Positions 18,014-26,636 of a stretch of DNA of 64,000 nt are shown here, one piece after another. Each line of letters begins with the position of its first letter. Within the stretch, counting starts at the first letter, position 1. A program made the position numbers and the translations under genes. This DNA is from Candidatus Brachythrix odensensis (GTDB taxonomy: Bacteria; Chloroflexota; Anaerolineae; J036; Brachytrichaceae), in contig JADKDT010000003.1 of NCBI GenBank assembly GCA_016714465.1, positions 186,001-250,000 of the forward strand, given 5' to 3'. The notes under the pieces are model-generated. The model saw only the letters and a list, made by a program, of their open reading frames with translations. It did no database searches and was not told the DNA's origin.

Positions 18014-18971
18014 ATGACAGCCGCCACACCAAAACTCGCCGGGCCCTCGGGCCGATGGGCGCGCCTCGCCCGCAAAATGTGGCGCAGCCGGGTGCTCTAC
18101 CTGCTGCTCCTGCCCACCGCCATCAGCCTCATCACCTTCTACTACGGGCCGTTACTGTCCGGGCTGTGGCACTCTTTCCGCTACTGGGATCTCAAGCAGG
18201 ACATCTTCATCGGGCTTGAAAACTACACCCGCATGTTCGAGGAGACCGCCGCGCTGGCCGCCTGGCGCAACATGGCCGTCATCCTGCTCTCGCAACTGGT
18301 CATCGTCTCCAGCATGCCTCTGCTTGGGGCGCTGCTTGTGTTCCGACTCACGGGCGGGCGGATGCAATATCTGTGGCGGATCATCTTCGTGCTTCCGATC
18401 GTTGTGCCTGGCACGGTCGTCGTCTTCGTGTGGCGCTGGTTCTATGGCGTCGACGGCGGTTTCAACCTCCTGCTTCGCGCGGTTGGCTTGAGCAGCTGGA
18501 CCCGGATCTGGCTGGGTGAGATCAGCACCGCCCTGCCCGCCATCATTGCGGTCGGCTTTCCCTGGGTGGCCGGGCTGAATTTCCTGATCTATCTGGCCGC
18601 GCTGCAATCCATCCCGGGCGAAGTCATCGATGCTTCCAAGGTTGATGGCGCCGGCCCGATCCGGCGCTTTTTCTCGGTCGAACTGCCGCTCGTCCGCCCC
18701 CCAAATCGTGCTCCTCATCATCCTGACCTTCATCTTCTACCTGCGCTCGTTTGACGCGCCGCTGATCATGACCAACGGCGGGCCGGGCACGGCCGGGACG
18801 CTGGTGCCTGGTCTGCAGATGTATCGGGCGATCCGGGATGACCTCGATCTGGGCTATGGCTCGGCCATCGGCACCGTTCTCTTTGTTGTCATGATCGCGC
18901 TGACCTTTATCAATTTCGCCGTGCGGGCCCGGATTGCGCGGAACGATCAAAAACGCGGGGGGCAGGCATGA
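18014..18971 (+). CDS. Sugar ABC transporter permease 1 (frameshifted)
   Basis: A MalF/UgpA-type inner-membrane permease with about six membrane segments. The EAA loop is at IDASKVDGAGPIRRFFSVELPL. Just after it the frame breaks: removing one C from the six-C run at 18697-18702 restores PQIVLLIILTFIFYLRSF and continues to a normal C-terminus at 18971, overlapping the next start (ATGA). The uninterrupted first frame ends at 18754. Because the rest is intact on both sides, an assembly indel is more likely than true inactivation. It pairs with the permease at 18968 and the binding protein at 16250. Confidence 0.88.
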
Positions 18972-19798
18972 CCCGGCATCGTTTCCGGTTCGACGGCGGA
19001 CAGGCCTTCATCCACACGGTTCTCGTCCTGCTGGCAACCTTCACCTTTGTGCCGGTGCTGACCCTCCTTGCGCTGTCGCTCAAGGACACCTATCAGTTCA
19101 TCAACCAGCCCATCGGCCTGACCTTCCCCCTGGAATGGAAGAACTATGAAATGGCCTGGGCGTTCATGCGCGATCCGCTGGCCCACAACATCATCGTCGC
19201 GACCGCCGCCGTGAGCGCCAACTTGTTCATGGCCTCGCTGAGCGCCTATGTCTTTGCCCGCCACGACTTCCCCTTCCGGAATGTGCTGTTTTCGCTCGTT
19301 GGGATTCTGCTCTTCGTGCCCGGCACGGTGCTGCTGGTGCCCAACTACGTTCTCATCATCAATCTGAAGGTTCAAAACACGCTGATGGCGCTGATCCTGC
19401 CCTATGCCGCCCAGCAGGTCTTCACCCTGGTGGTGCTGCGGACCTTCTTCGAGGAACTGCCTTCGGAGATGTTCGACGCGGCCAAGGTCGATGGCGCGTC
19501 TGCCTTCCAGGAATACATGCGGATCGCCATACCGTTGTCCTGGCCGATCATCAGCGCGATGGCGATCTTCCAGGTCTGGCAGATCTGGAACGACTACGCC
19601 TGGCCATCGCTGGTCGCCAACTCGAACGAGGCCCGCACGGCCGTCACGGGGCTGATCTACTTCAATGATTTCTCCCGTCCCGAGCCCGGGGCGGGCATGG
19701 CCGCTGCCGTGATCGCCGCGGTGCCGATGCTGATCCTGTTCCTGGTCACGATGCGCTCGTTTATCGCCGGGCTGACCGCCGGGGCGGTGAAGGGATAG
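18968..19798 (+). CDS. Sugar ABC transporter permease 2
   Basis: A MalG/UgpE-type permease, 276 residues, six predicted membrane helices. The EAA motif that contacts the ATPase is MFDAAKVDGASAFQEYMRIAIPL near residue 180. The start overlaps the stop of permease 1, indicating coupled translation. No ATPase is encoded in this operon; the MsmK-like protein at 50804 is a possible shared partner. Confidence 0.92.
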   Translation: MTRHRFRFDGGQAFIHTVLVLLATFTFVPVLTLLALSLKDTYQFINQPIGLTFPLEWKNYEMAWAFMRDPLAHNIIVATAAVSANLFMASLSAYVFARHDFPFRNVLFSLVGILLFVPGTVLLVPNYVLIINLKVQNTLMALILPYAAQQVFTLVVLRTFFEELPSEMFDAAKVDGASAFQEYMRIAIPLSWPIISAMAIFQVWQIWNDYAWPSLVANSNEARTAVTGLIYFNDFSRPEPGAGMAAAVIAAVPMLILFLVTMRSFIAGLTAGAVKG

Positions 19799-19807
19799 GC
19801 GCGAGGC

Positions 19808-20635
19808 ATGAACGAGCTGGCTGTTTCGACTATTACGTTTCGCGCGCTTGATCTGGCGAGCGCGCTGGACTGGATCGCGGCCGAAGGCTACACGACGGTT
19901 GATCTGGCCCTCATCCCGCGCTTTTGCCCGCATGCCGACCCGGTTGCCCTCGACGATGCGGGACGCCAGCGACTGCGTGGCCTCTTCGACGCGCGCGGGC
20001 TGCGGGCCGCGACGATGAACACCTGGTCGCTGACCGCTCTGAACGGGCCGGCCGGACCCGCTGTTGAACTCGCCTGGCTGCGCGCGTCGCTCAAGCTGGC
20101 TGTGGCCCTGGGCTGCCGGGCGATTTCCGCCCAACCCGGGCGCAAGGCCGAGCCGGAGGCGTGGCTCAGCCAGGCCCGGCTCGTGACTGGCCACCTCGAT
20201 CAGATCGGGCGCGAGGCGGCTGATCTGGGCGTGCAGTTGCTGGTGGAGGCCCCGCACATGGGCACGCTCGCCCAGACCTTCGATCAGGCCCTGGATTTCC
20301 TGGACCTGCTGGGCACCCATGTCGGTGTGACCCTGGACAGCAGCCATATCCGCAACGGTGGGGCGACCCTCGCCCGCGCTCTGGGCGAGTACGGCGGGCG
20401 GGTCAAGCACACCCATCTGCGCGACTACCGCGAGGGCAGCATCAACGTGACCCCGGGCGACGGCGACATTGACTATGGCGCGTTCTTCGCGGCGCTGCGC
20501 CGGCACGCCTATCGGGGCGACTTTGCGCTCGAGCTCGAGTATCCCAACGCGACGATGGAGGATTGCCGTGCCGAACTGCGGCGGGCGGCCGCTCATCTTC
20601 GCCCGCTGATGATCGGCAAAACAACTTTGGCTTGA
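19808..20635 (+). CDS. Sugar phosphate isomerase/epimerase family protein (xylose isomerase-like TIM barrel)
   Basis: An AP-endonuclease-2-like TIM barrel of 275 residues. Metal-site motifs typical of the family are LLVEAPH (Glu), VTLDSSHIRNGG (Asp/His), VKHTHLRDY (His) and DFALELEYPN (Glu). Members include inosose and tagaturonate epimerases and many uncharacterised sugar enzymes. It follows permease 2 by 9 bases and so belongs to the transporter operon; with the next gene (a Gfo/Idh/MocA oxidoreductase) it may modify a sugar brought in by the transporter. The exact reaction cannot be read from the sequence. Confidence 0.85.
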   Translation: MNELAVSTITFRALDLASALDWIAAEGYTTVDLALIPRFCPHADPVALDDAGRQRLRGLFDARGLRAATMNTWSLTALNGPAGPAVELAWLRASLKLAVALGCRAISAQPGRKAEPEAWLSQARLVTGHLDQIGREAADLGVQLLVEAPHMGTLAQTFDQALDFLDLLGTHVGVTLDSSHIRNGGATLARALGEYGGRVKHTHLRDYREGSINVTPGDGDIDYGAFFAALRRHAYRGDFALELEYPNATMEDCRAELRRAAAHLRPLMIGKTTLA

Positions 20636-20673
20636 TCGGCATCCCGCGCTCCGCGCGGGATGCCGATCAAGCC
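20629..20673. terminator. Perfect 21-bp-arm hairpin overlapping a stop codon
   Basis: Two perfect 21-base arms with a TCC loop (the complement of the GGA loop of sister hairpins). The left arm contains the last codon and TGA stop (20633-20635) of the TIM-barrel gene; the right arm is its exact mirror. There is no T-run. It lies within an operon and may attenuate or stabilise the transcript. Confidence 0.7.
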
Positions 20674-20706
20674 GGATCTTTGGACCCCTCCGCCGGAGGA
20701 GCAAAC

Positions 20707-21711
20707 ATGGACAAACTTCGAGTCGCCTTTATCGGCGCGGGCCGCCATGCCAACGCCAGCCTGTATCCGTCCCTGCGCCTGGCGCCGATAGAGGTGGTTG
20801 CGTTGTGCGCGCTGCCGCAGGACGAAGAGACGGCCCGCCAGACCGCCCGCCTGTTTGGCGTGCCAAGGGTCTATCTCCACGTCGATGACCTGCTGCGGGC
20901 CGAGCGCGACAACATCGACGCGTGTCTGGTGGCCGTCCAGCCGCCCGACTACTTCGAGCTGGTCCAGCGCCTGCTTGTGGCCGGGCTGCCCCTGTTTTGC
21001 GAGAAGCCCGCGGCGGGCTCGGTCACCCAGGCCCGCGCGCTTGAGGACGCCGCCCTGCGGGCCGGCATCGCTGTCCAGGTCGGGTTCATGAAGCGGCATG
21101 CCGCGGCGTATCGGCTGGCCCGCACCCGTATGAGCGCTTCCGACTTCGGCCCGCCGACGTCGTTCTACGGCAAGTTCGTGGTCGGCGGCGGGTTGTATCC
21201 CGACGAATACACCTATCTGGTCGACAACCCGATTCACCTGGTCGATCTGGCCCGCTATTTCATGGGCGAGGTCGCCGATGTCAAGGTTCAGCGGGCCGAG
21301 TGGCCCGGGCCCTCATGGTCGTATGCCGTGTCGCTGCGCTTCGAGTCGGGGGCGGTTGGGCTGCTGAACTTCGCCACGACCCAGTCCTGGCGCCAGCACA
21401 ACGAGTACGCCGAGATCACCGGGGCGGGGCGTTTTGTGACGGTCGATAATGTTGTGCGTTATCGGTATTATCCGCCCGAAGGCCCGGGCGAGGCCTGGGA
21501 GCCCAACTTCACCGTGCCGGCCGACCGCAACAACTCGCTGTTGCTCATGGGCTACGCGGCTGAGCTCGCCCATTTTGCGGAGGTGGCCAGCGGCGCTGCT
21601 GCCCCCCTCGCCACCCTGACCGACGCCCGGCGCGCGCTGGAGTTGATCGATCAGATCTACGTCGCTGGTGGCGGCGTGCTCGACCCCGGCCAGACGGCCG
21701 GGGCGTGGTAG
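20707..21711 (+). CDS. Gfo/Idh/MocA family oxidoreductase
   Basis: An NAD(P)-dependent sugar or polyol dehydrogenase, 334 residues. The Rossmann motif is FIGAGRHANAS at the N-terminus, the family CEKPAA motif is near residue 100, and the C-terminal domain has the NPIHLVDLARYF segment with the usual catalytic His. A GGAGGA site precedes the ATG. It is the last gene of the rhamnoside transporter unit; epimerase and dehydrogenase pairs of this kind often oxidise and epimerise imported sugars. The substrate is unknown. Confidence 0.88.
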   Translation: MDKLRVAFIGAGRHANASLYPSLRLAPIEVVALCALPQDEETARQTARLFGVPRVYLHVDDLLRAERDNIDACLVAVQPPDYFELVQRLLVAGLPLFCEKPAAGSVTQARALEDAALRAGIAVQVGFMKRHAAAYRLARTRMSASDFGPPTSFYGKFVVGGGLYPDEYTYLVDNPIHLVDLARYFMGEVADVKVQRAEWPGPSWSYAVSLRFESGAVGLLNFATTQSWRQHNEYAEITGAGRFVTVDNVVRYRYYPPEGPGEAWEPNFTVPADRNNSLLLMGYAAELAHFAEVASGAAAPLATLTDARRALELIDQIYVAGGGVLDPGQTAGAW

Positions 21712-22033
21712 GCGCGGATTGCCCCTGTCTGAATCACCGACGACACGGACGCTGCGGATGACCCGGAAGCGCACACGTGTCAAATCAGAGATGCCGGTCG
21801 GCGGCGCTTCCAGCAGGGCCGGGCATGGAGCGCGGGCATCTTGCCCGCGCGTCGCGGCTAATCACGGCGTGAATCGGTGTTCCCCCTTGTCGCGCGGGCG
21901 TCCCGGTCTGAATCACCGAGAACACGGAGGCTGCGGATGCCACTGCCGAGCGCGCCGCAAGCGCGTGAGCGCATTTTCGCGTCATCTGCAGCTTCCGTGT
22001 TCTCAGTGATTCAGACGCGCGTGGCATCCGTGA
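21712..22033. repeat. Intergenic repeat region: inverted-repeat element plus a half copy
   Basis: No gene is seen. A 30-base word GAATCACCGAGAACACGGAG... at 21910-21939 is mirrored, with few mismatches, at 21983-22012, giving a 103-bp inverted-repeat element. A half copy of the same word stands alone at 21731-21760. A second full copy of the element is at 30580-30681. A GCGCGGGCATCTTGCCCGCGC hairpin lies at about 21831-21851. Confidence 0.7.
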
Positions 22034-23002
22034 TCAATTGTCCGCGGCCAAATACTCCGCGTCCTCGGCCGACAGCGCCACATCCCCGGCAGTCATGGAG
22101 TCCGTTAGTTGGGCAAGGCTGGCCGGCCCGATGACCGGCACGGTTGGGAAGGGCTGGGCCATCAGATACCCCAGCACGAGCTGGGTGAGAGACAGCCCGG
22201 TCTGCGCGCGCAGTTCCCGCAGGCGGGCGTAGCGGGTTCGGTTGACTGGATCGGCATATGCCCCGTCGCGGAAAGCACCGGCTGAGCTGATCGCGCCAGC
22301 GTCCAGCTTGTGGAAGAAGCCATGCGCCTGCGACGTGTAGGGCGCGGCCGCGAGCTGTGTTTGGGTGTGCAGGCGGGCCATGGCGGCGTCCATCGCGACC
22401 AGGGTCGGATCGCCCAACGCTTTATGATTTACCGCGGCCAGGCTCCACATCATCTGGTTGGCCCTGAAGCCTTGCAGACCATGGGATTGGGCATACGCCT
22501 GCGCGGCGGCGATCCGCTCGGTCCGCCAGTTCGAGCAGCCAAAGTGCTTGATGCGGCCGGCGGCGACCTGGGCGTTGAGGGTCTCGATGATTTCCGTGAC
22601 CGGCCTGGACTCGTCATCGCGGTGGAGGTACCACAGATCGAGGGCGTCGACGCCCAGGTTGCGCTGGCTGGCCTCAATATCGGCGGCGATGTCGGCCGGG
22701 GCGAGGCGTGGCACGCCCATTCTGGCGAGGTCGGGGTGGACGCCTTTGGTGGCAATGATGAGGCGGTCACGCCCGTTTCGTTGGCGCAGCCAGGCCCCGA
22801 TCGTCTTCTCGCCGATGCTGCGCTCGCCCGGGCGCCAGTCGGCGTAGACCTTGGCGGTGTCGATAAAGTTGCCGCCGGCGTCGGTGTAGGCGTCGAGTAG
22901 GCGGAAGGCGTCGGCTCGCGCAATCGCGGCCCCGAACTCGGCTGTGCCGAGGCAGAGGGCCGCGACGGTCAAGGTTGTGCCGGGGAGGGTGAGCGCGCGC
23001 AT
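22034..23002 (-). CDS. Aldo/keto reductase
   Basis: An NADPH-dependent (alpha/beta)8 reductase, 322 residues. The catalytic tetrad is visible: Asp in NFIDTAKVY, Tyr in the same segment, Lys in LIIATKG and His in DLWYLHRDD. The C-terminal cofactor segment is VPVIGPASLAQL. A TAAACT -10 box (23014-23009) ends six bases before the ATG, so the gene is probably leaderless. It is convergent with the preceding oxidoreductase gene and divergent from the luciferase-like gene at 23095. Confidence 0.9.
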   Translation of the reverse strand: MRALTLPGTTLTVAALCLGTAEFGAAIARADAFRLLDAYTDAGGNFIDTAKVYADWRPGERSIGEKTIGAWLRQRNGRDRLIIATKGVHPDLARMGVPRLAPADIAADIEASQRNLGVDALDLWYLHRDDESRPVTEIIETLNAQVAAGRIKHFGCSNWRTERIAAAQAYAQSHGLQGFRANQMMWSLAAVNHKALGDPTLVAMDAAMARLHTQTQLAAAPYTSQAHGFFHKLDAGAISSAGAFRDGAYADPVNRTRYARLRELRAQTGLSLTQLVLGYLMAQPFPTVPVIGPASLAQLTDSMTAGDVALSAEDAEYLAADN

Positions 23003-23008
23003 GGGGCG

Positions 23009-23014
23009 AGTTTA
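23009..23014 (-). promoter_or_regulatory. -10 box of a leaderless start (aldo/keto reductase)
   Basis: TAAACT on the minus strand, six bases before the ATG at 23002. No ribosome-binding site is present. The spacing matches four other genes in the window. Confidence 0.5.
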
Positions 23015-23082
23015 CGCGGGAAGCGGCCAGGCCACTGCTCAGGAGTCATGAAATGATCAGGGCGCGCGGGCCGGCTTCTGGG

Positions 23083-23088
23083 GATAAT
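23083..23088 (+). promoter_or_regulatory. -10 box of a leaderless start (LLM oxidoreductase)
   Basis: GATAAT on the plus strand with six bases to the ATG at 23095, and no ribosome-binding site. This decides the start in favour of MPKAFEIG over an ATG 14 codons upstream. Confidence 0.55.
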
Positions 23089-23094
23089 CGCCGG

Positions 23095-24144
23095 ATGCCC
23101 AAAGCCTTTGAGATCGGCGTCTACTCCTTTGCCGAACGCACCCCCGACCCGGTCACCGGCGCGCTGATCGACCCGGCCGAGCGCCTGCGCAACCTGATCG
23201 AGACCATTGAACTGGCCGACCAGGTTGGCCTCGATGTCTTTGGCGTCGGCGAGCATCACCGCCCGGACTTCGTCTCATCTGCGCCAGTCGTCATCCTGGC
23301 TGCCGCCGCAGAACGGACGAAGAACATCCGGCTTTCCACGGCTGTCACGGTGCTCAGCTCGGAAGATCCCGTCCGGGTCTTCCAGCAATTTGCCACCCTC
23401 GATCTGCTCTCGAATGGGCGGGCCGAAATCATGGCCGGGCGGGGCTCCTTCATCGAGTCGTTCCCGTTGTTTGGCTACGACCTGCATGACTACAACGATC
23501 TGTTCGCCGAAAAGCTCGAGCTGCTGCTCGCCCTGCGCGACTCGGAGCGGGTGAGCTGGCCCGGCGGGCACCGCCCGGCCATTGACAATCTGGGGGTATA
23601 TCCGCGCCCGATTCAGAATCCGCTGCCGGTCTGGGTGGCTGTCGGCGGCACGCCCGAGTCGGCCGAGCGGGGTGGCTTGCTCGGCCTGCCCATGGCCCTG
23701 GCCATCATCGGCGGGATGCCCGAGCGCTTCGCCCCTTTCCTGCAGATCTATCGCGCCGCCGCCCGCCAGGCCAGCCATGACCCCGCGCTCTTGCCGATCG
23801 GGATCAACTCACATGGCTTCATCGCCGAGGACTCGCGCAACGCCGCCGATGAGTATTTCCCCCGCATGCAGGTGGTGATGAACAAGATCGGCCGCGAGCG
23901 CGGCTGGTCGCCGCTTACCCGCCAGCAATTCGAGGCCTCGCGCACCCTGCGCGGCTCGGACTTCGTCGGCAATCCCGACGAGATCATCGAGAAGACCCTT
24001 TTTCAGCATCGCATCTTTGGCCATCAGCGCATGCTGCTGCAGCTTGGGGTGGGGACCATGCCGCATGCCAAGGTAATGAAGGCCATCGAGCTGCTTGGGA
24101 CCAAGGTTGCCCCCGTTGTGCGGGCCGAGATCGCACGCAGTTAA
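23095..24144 (+). CDS. LLM-class flavin-dependent oxidoreductase
   Basis: A bacterial-luciferase-like monooxygenase or F420/FMN oxidoreductase, 349 residues, TIM-barrel fold. Typical motifs are DVFGVGEHHRPDFVSSAP, STAVTVLSSEDPVRVFQQFATLDLLSNGRAEI (flavin contacts) and the C-terminal GTMPHAKVMKAIELLGTKVAP. The start was placed at 23095 on the conserved N-terminus and the -10 box. Substrate unknown. A hairpin follows seven bases after the stop and then the RNase P RNA gene on the other strand. Confidence 0.88.
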   Translation: MPKAFEIGVYSFAERTPDPVTGALIDPAERLRNLIETIELADQVGLDVFGVGEHHRPDFVSSAPVVILAAAAERTKNIRLSTAVTVLSSEDPVRVFQQFATLDLLSNGRAEIMAGRGSFIESFPLFGYDLHDYNDLFAEKLELLLALRDSERVSWPGGHRPAIDNLGVYPRPIQNPLPVWVAVGGTPESAERGGLLGLPMALAIIGGMPERFAPFLQIYRAAARQASHDPALLPIGINSHGFIAEDSRNAADEYFPRMQVVMNKIGRERGWSPLTRQQFEASRTLRGSDFVGNPDEIIEKTLFQHRIFGHQRMLLQLGVGTMPHAKVMKAIELLGTKVAPVVRAEIARS

Positions 24145-24150
24145 CATCGC

Positions 24151-24183
24151 AAGCAAACCCCACGGCGAAGCCGGGGTTTGCTT
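24151..24183. terminator. Hairpin between convergent LLM gene and rnpB
   Basis: 11-base arms (AAGCAAACCCC and complement) with an inner GGC-GAA-GCC stem-loop. It sits between the converging LLM and RNase P RNA genes and could end transcription from both directions. No T-run is present on the plus strand. Confidence 0.6.
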
Positions 24184-24187
24184 TGAG

Positions 24188-24570
24188 CTTTGTCCGAGTC
24201 CGCCGATAAGCCGGATTCTGTCATATCGCCCCCTTGCGGGAACGACGGGACCGTCATCTCTCTGGACCACGCATTGCTGCGGGCCTCAAGCCGCCTACCT
24301 GCGCATCAGCGGGCCGCCTCATCTGCGCGTTTTGGCGTTGCTCCGGGTGGGGCTTGCCAAGCCGCGACATCACTGCCGCGCTGGTGAGCCCTTACCTCGC
24401 CTTTTCACCCTTGCCGGAGCTTGCGCCCCGGCGGTTTGTTTTCTGTTGCGCTTTCCGTCGCATCACTGCGCCTGGCCGTTAGCCAGCACCCTGCCCTGTG
24501 GAGTCCGGACTTTCCTCCGCCGTCGCGGTTTCCCGCGCCGGCCGCGACGATCTGGCGAACTCGGACGCCG
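24188..24570 (-). ncRNA. rnpB: RNase P RNA, bacterial type A
   Basis: The catalytic RNA that matures tRNA 5' ends. On the minus strand the 5' half has the universal GGAGGAAAGTCCGGACTCC and CACAGGGCAGGGTG, and the 3' end has GACAGAATCCGGCTTATCGG. The terminal P1 helix forms between GTCCGAGTTCGCC (24566-24554) and GGCGGACTCGGAC (24204-24192) with one G-U pair. The length of about 380 nt is normal. A GATAAT -10-like box precedes the 5' end, and the upstream region is a 97-bp palindrome. Confidence 0.95.
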
Positions 24571-24598
24571 TTCATTATCGTTCAGGGTGCTAAAATTC

Positions 24599-24695
24599 CT
24601 AAGAACTGCCAACAAAACCGCCTTTCGAGGCGATATCCCCCGGCGTACGCCGGGGGATATCGCCTCGAAAAAACGGTTCTGTTAGGAGTTCTTAG
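24599..24695. repeat. 97-bp palindrome upstream of rnpB
   Basis: A perfect 48-bp palindrome (24623-24670, centre GGCGTACGCC) is extended by 22-base arms at 24599-24620 and 24674-24695 that match at about 18 positions. It fills the space between the divergent rnpB and ferredoxin-NADP reductase genes and would overlap their promoters. It is the longest symmetrical structure in the window. Confidence 0.8.
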
Positions 24696-24741
24696 CAACC
24701 CTGATTCATCCATCTGATTCATTCCACACCGGAGCGCTTTC

Positions 24742-25743
24742 ATGTCCGACCCGAACGAACTCTACGATGTCACCATCATCGGTGCCGGCCCGACCGGCCT
24801 GTTTGCCGCCTTCTACGCCGGCCTGCGCGAGATGAAGTGCAAGATCGTCGACGCCCTCGACGAGGCCGGCGGCCAGTTGACCGCCCTGTATCCCGAGAAA
24901 TTCATCTACGATGTGCCGGGTTACCCCCGCATCCAGTCGATCGACCTGGTCAAGAACATGGTCACCCAGGCCAACACCTTCCCGCCCACCATGTGCCTGG
25001 GCGAGCGCGTGCAGACCATCACCCGCCAGGAGGATGGCACATGGCTGCTGACCACCAACAAAGGCACCCATCACACCCGCACCCTCGTCATCGCCGCGGG
25101 CGTTGGCGCCTTCCAGTCCAAGAAGCTGCCCGGCCCCGAGTTTGTCCCGTATGAGGGCAAGGGCCTGTTCTACTCGGTCAAAGAGAAGGCCGCCTTCCGC
25201 GGCAAGAACGTCCTGATCGTGGGCGGCGGCGACAGCGCCGTCGACTGGGCCCTCAACCTCAAGGACTACGCCCGCAAGGTCACCCTCATTCACCGCCGCG
25301 ATGAGTTCCGCGCGCATGGCGCCTCGGTCACCCAACTCATGGGCTCGCCTGTCGAAGTCAAGCTCTTCTACGAACTCAAGTCGGTGGCCGGCAACGGCAA
25401 GATCGAGTCCGCGGTGATCTTTGACAACCGGACCAAGGCCGAGACCACGATCCCGGCCGACGCTGTGATTCTGACCCTTGGCTTTAGCGTCGACCTCGGG
25501 CCGATCAAGACCTGGGGGCTGGAGATGGTGGGCAGCCGCTTCATCAAGGTCAACAGCAAGATGGAGACCAATCTGCCGGGTGTCTATGCCGCCGGCGACA
25601 TCAGCGCGGAGGAAGGCATTGAGCCGCTCAACCTGATCGTCGATGGCCTGGCCCAGGGTACTCGGGCGGTCAACTTCGCGTATCAGTATCTGCACCCGGG
25701 CTCGAAGGCCTTCCCCGGCCACAGCTCGGAGAAGAAACTCTAA
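24742..25743 (+). CDS. Ferredoxin/flavodoxin-NADP+ reductase, thioredoxin-reductase-like
   Basis: An FAD- and NADPH-binding reductase of 333 residues. FAD motif: IIGAGPTGLFAAFYAG; NADPH motif: VLIVGGGDSAVDWAL; C-terminal FAD segment: NLPGVYAAGDISAEEG. The CxxC pair of thioredoxin reductase is absent, and EAGGQLTALYPEKFIYDVPG is typical of the type-2 ferredoxin-NADP reductases (YumC-like). It supplies or takes electrons from ferredoxin in the cytoplasm. A GGAG site lies 8 bases before the ATG. Confidence 0.9.
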   Translation: MSDPNELYDVTIIGAGPTGLFAAFYAGLREMKCKIVDALDEAGGQLTALYPEKFIYDVPGYPRIQSIDLVKNMVTQANTFPPTMCLGERVQTITRQEDGTWLLTTNKGTHHTRTLVIAAGVGAFQSKKLPGPEFVPYEGKGLFYSVKEKAAFRGKNVLIVGGGDSAVDWALNLKDYARKVTLIHRRDEFRAHGASVTQLMGSPVEVKLFYELKSVAGNGKIESAVIFDNRTKAETTIPADAVILTLGFSVDLGPIKTWGLEMVGSRFIKVNSKMETNLPGVYAAGDISAEEGIEPLNLIVDGLAQGTRAVNFAYQYLHPGSKAFPGHSSEKKL

Positions 25744-25764
25744 AGGCCATCCGGAAAATATCAC

Positions 25765-25809
25765 GCGAGAACGCCATCCCCGCCCGCAGCGCGGGGATGG
25801 CGTTCTCGC
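25765..25809. terminator. Perfect 19-bp-arm hairpin between FNR and creatininase genes
   Basis: 19-base perfect arms and a 7-nt loop (CCGCAGC), starting 22 bases after the reductase stop and ending three bases before the chosen start of the next gene. No T-run. It leaves no room for a normal ribosome site for the following gene. Confidence 0.65.
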
Positions 25810-25811
25810 AT

Positions 25812-26519
25812 ATGACTTCAATGCGCATCGCCGAACTGAACTGGATGCAGGTTGAGGCCTATCTGGGCCACGACGACCGGGCTGTGCTGCCGCTCGGCTC
25901 GGTCGAGCAGCACGCCTATCTCAGCCTCGCCACCGACGCCATCCTGGCCGAGCGCCTGGCGACCGAGGCGGCCGAGCCGTTGGGCGTGCCGGTCTTCCCG
26001 GTCGTCGCGTATGGGCTCACCCCCTACTTCAGCGCCTTCCCTGGCACGGTCACCCTGCGGGTAAGCACCTACGTGGCGGTGATCCGCGACATCCTGGACA
26101 GCCTGCATCGGAGCGGCTTCCGGCGCATCGTCATCGTCAACGGCCACGGCGGGAACAATCCGGCCAGCGCCGCGGCCGATGAGTTCGTCCTCGACCATCC
26201 CGGCATGCGGATTCGTTTCCACAACTGGTGGAATGCGCCCCGCGCCTGGGCCCAGGTCCAGGCCATCGACCCGGTCGCCTCGCACGCGTCATGGATGGAG
26301 AACATGCCTTGGACGCGCCTGGCTGGCGTCGCCATGCCGGACGTCCAGAAGCCCATGTCTGATCTTCAGGCCTTGCGCCAGGCCGACCCGGTGGTCACCC
26401 GGGCCCTGCTGGGCGATGGCAACTTCGGCGGGCGCTACCAGCGTCCGGATGAGGACACACTCCGCCTGTGGCAGACTGGGGTGGACGAGACCCGGGCGTT
26501 GATCGGTGAGGGTTGGTGA
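25812..26519 (+). CDS. Creatininase family amidohydrolase
   Basis: A metal-dependent amidohydrolase of the creatininase fold, 235 residues. Metal ligands are seen in LPLGSVEQHAYLSLATD (Glu, His, Asp) and VNGHGGNNPAS (His); the HASWMENM segment stands where HAGExET occurs in creatininase, with the Glu kept. Substrates in the family include creatinine, formamides and cofactor precursors (MftE), so the reaction is open. ATGs at 25812 and 25821 are both possible starts; an ATG at 25797 lies inside the hairpin and was rejected. The stop is followed at once by a 9-bp repeat array. Confidence 0.85.
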   Translation: MTSMRIAELNWMQVEAYLGHDDRAVLPLGSVEQHAYLSLATDAILAERLATEAAEPLGVPVFPVVAYGLTPYFSAFPGTVTLRVSTYVAVIRDILDSLHRSGFRRIVIVNGHGGNNPASAAADEFVLDHPGMRIRFHNWWNAPRAWAQVQAIDPVASHASWMENMPWTRLAGVAMPDVQKPMSDLQALRQADPVVTRALLGDGNFGGRYQRPDEDTLRLWQTGVDETRALIGEGW

Positions 26520-26520
26520 C

Positions 26521-26636
26521 GTTGATAACGTTGATAACGTTGATAACGTTGATAACGTTTATCGTTCAACGTTCCTAACCAACGTTATCAACGTTACCAA
26601 CGTTTGATCAGGTGGATAAAGTGTGATCAGGTTCGC
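26521..26636. repeat. Array of 9-bp GTTGATAAC and 19-bp GATCAGGTGG-type repeats
   Basis: Four head-to-tail copies of GTTGATAAC (26521-26556) are followed by inverted copies (AACGTTATCAACG, 26581 onward), able to fold back on the first set. Two GATCAGGTGG-type units at 26605-26636 then run into the SDR gene: its GTG start and first codons are repeat sequence. The array begins one base after the creatininase stop codon. Confidence 0.75.

Noticed and set aside
25797..25811. Earlier ATG for the creatininase gene
   Set aside because: It lies inside the arm of a perfect hairpin; the family N-terminus starts at or after 25812.
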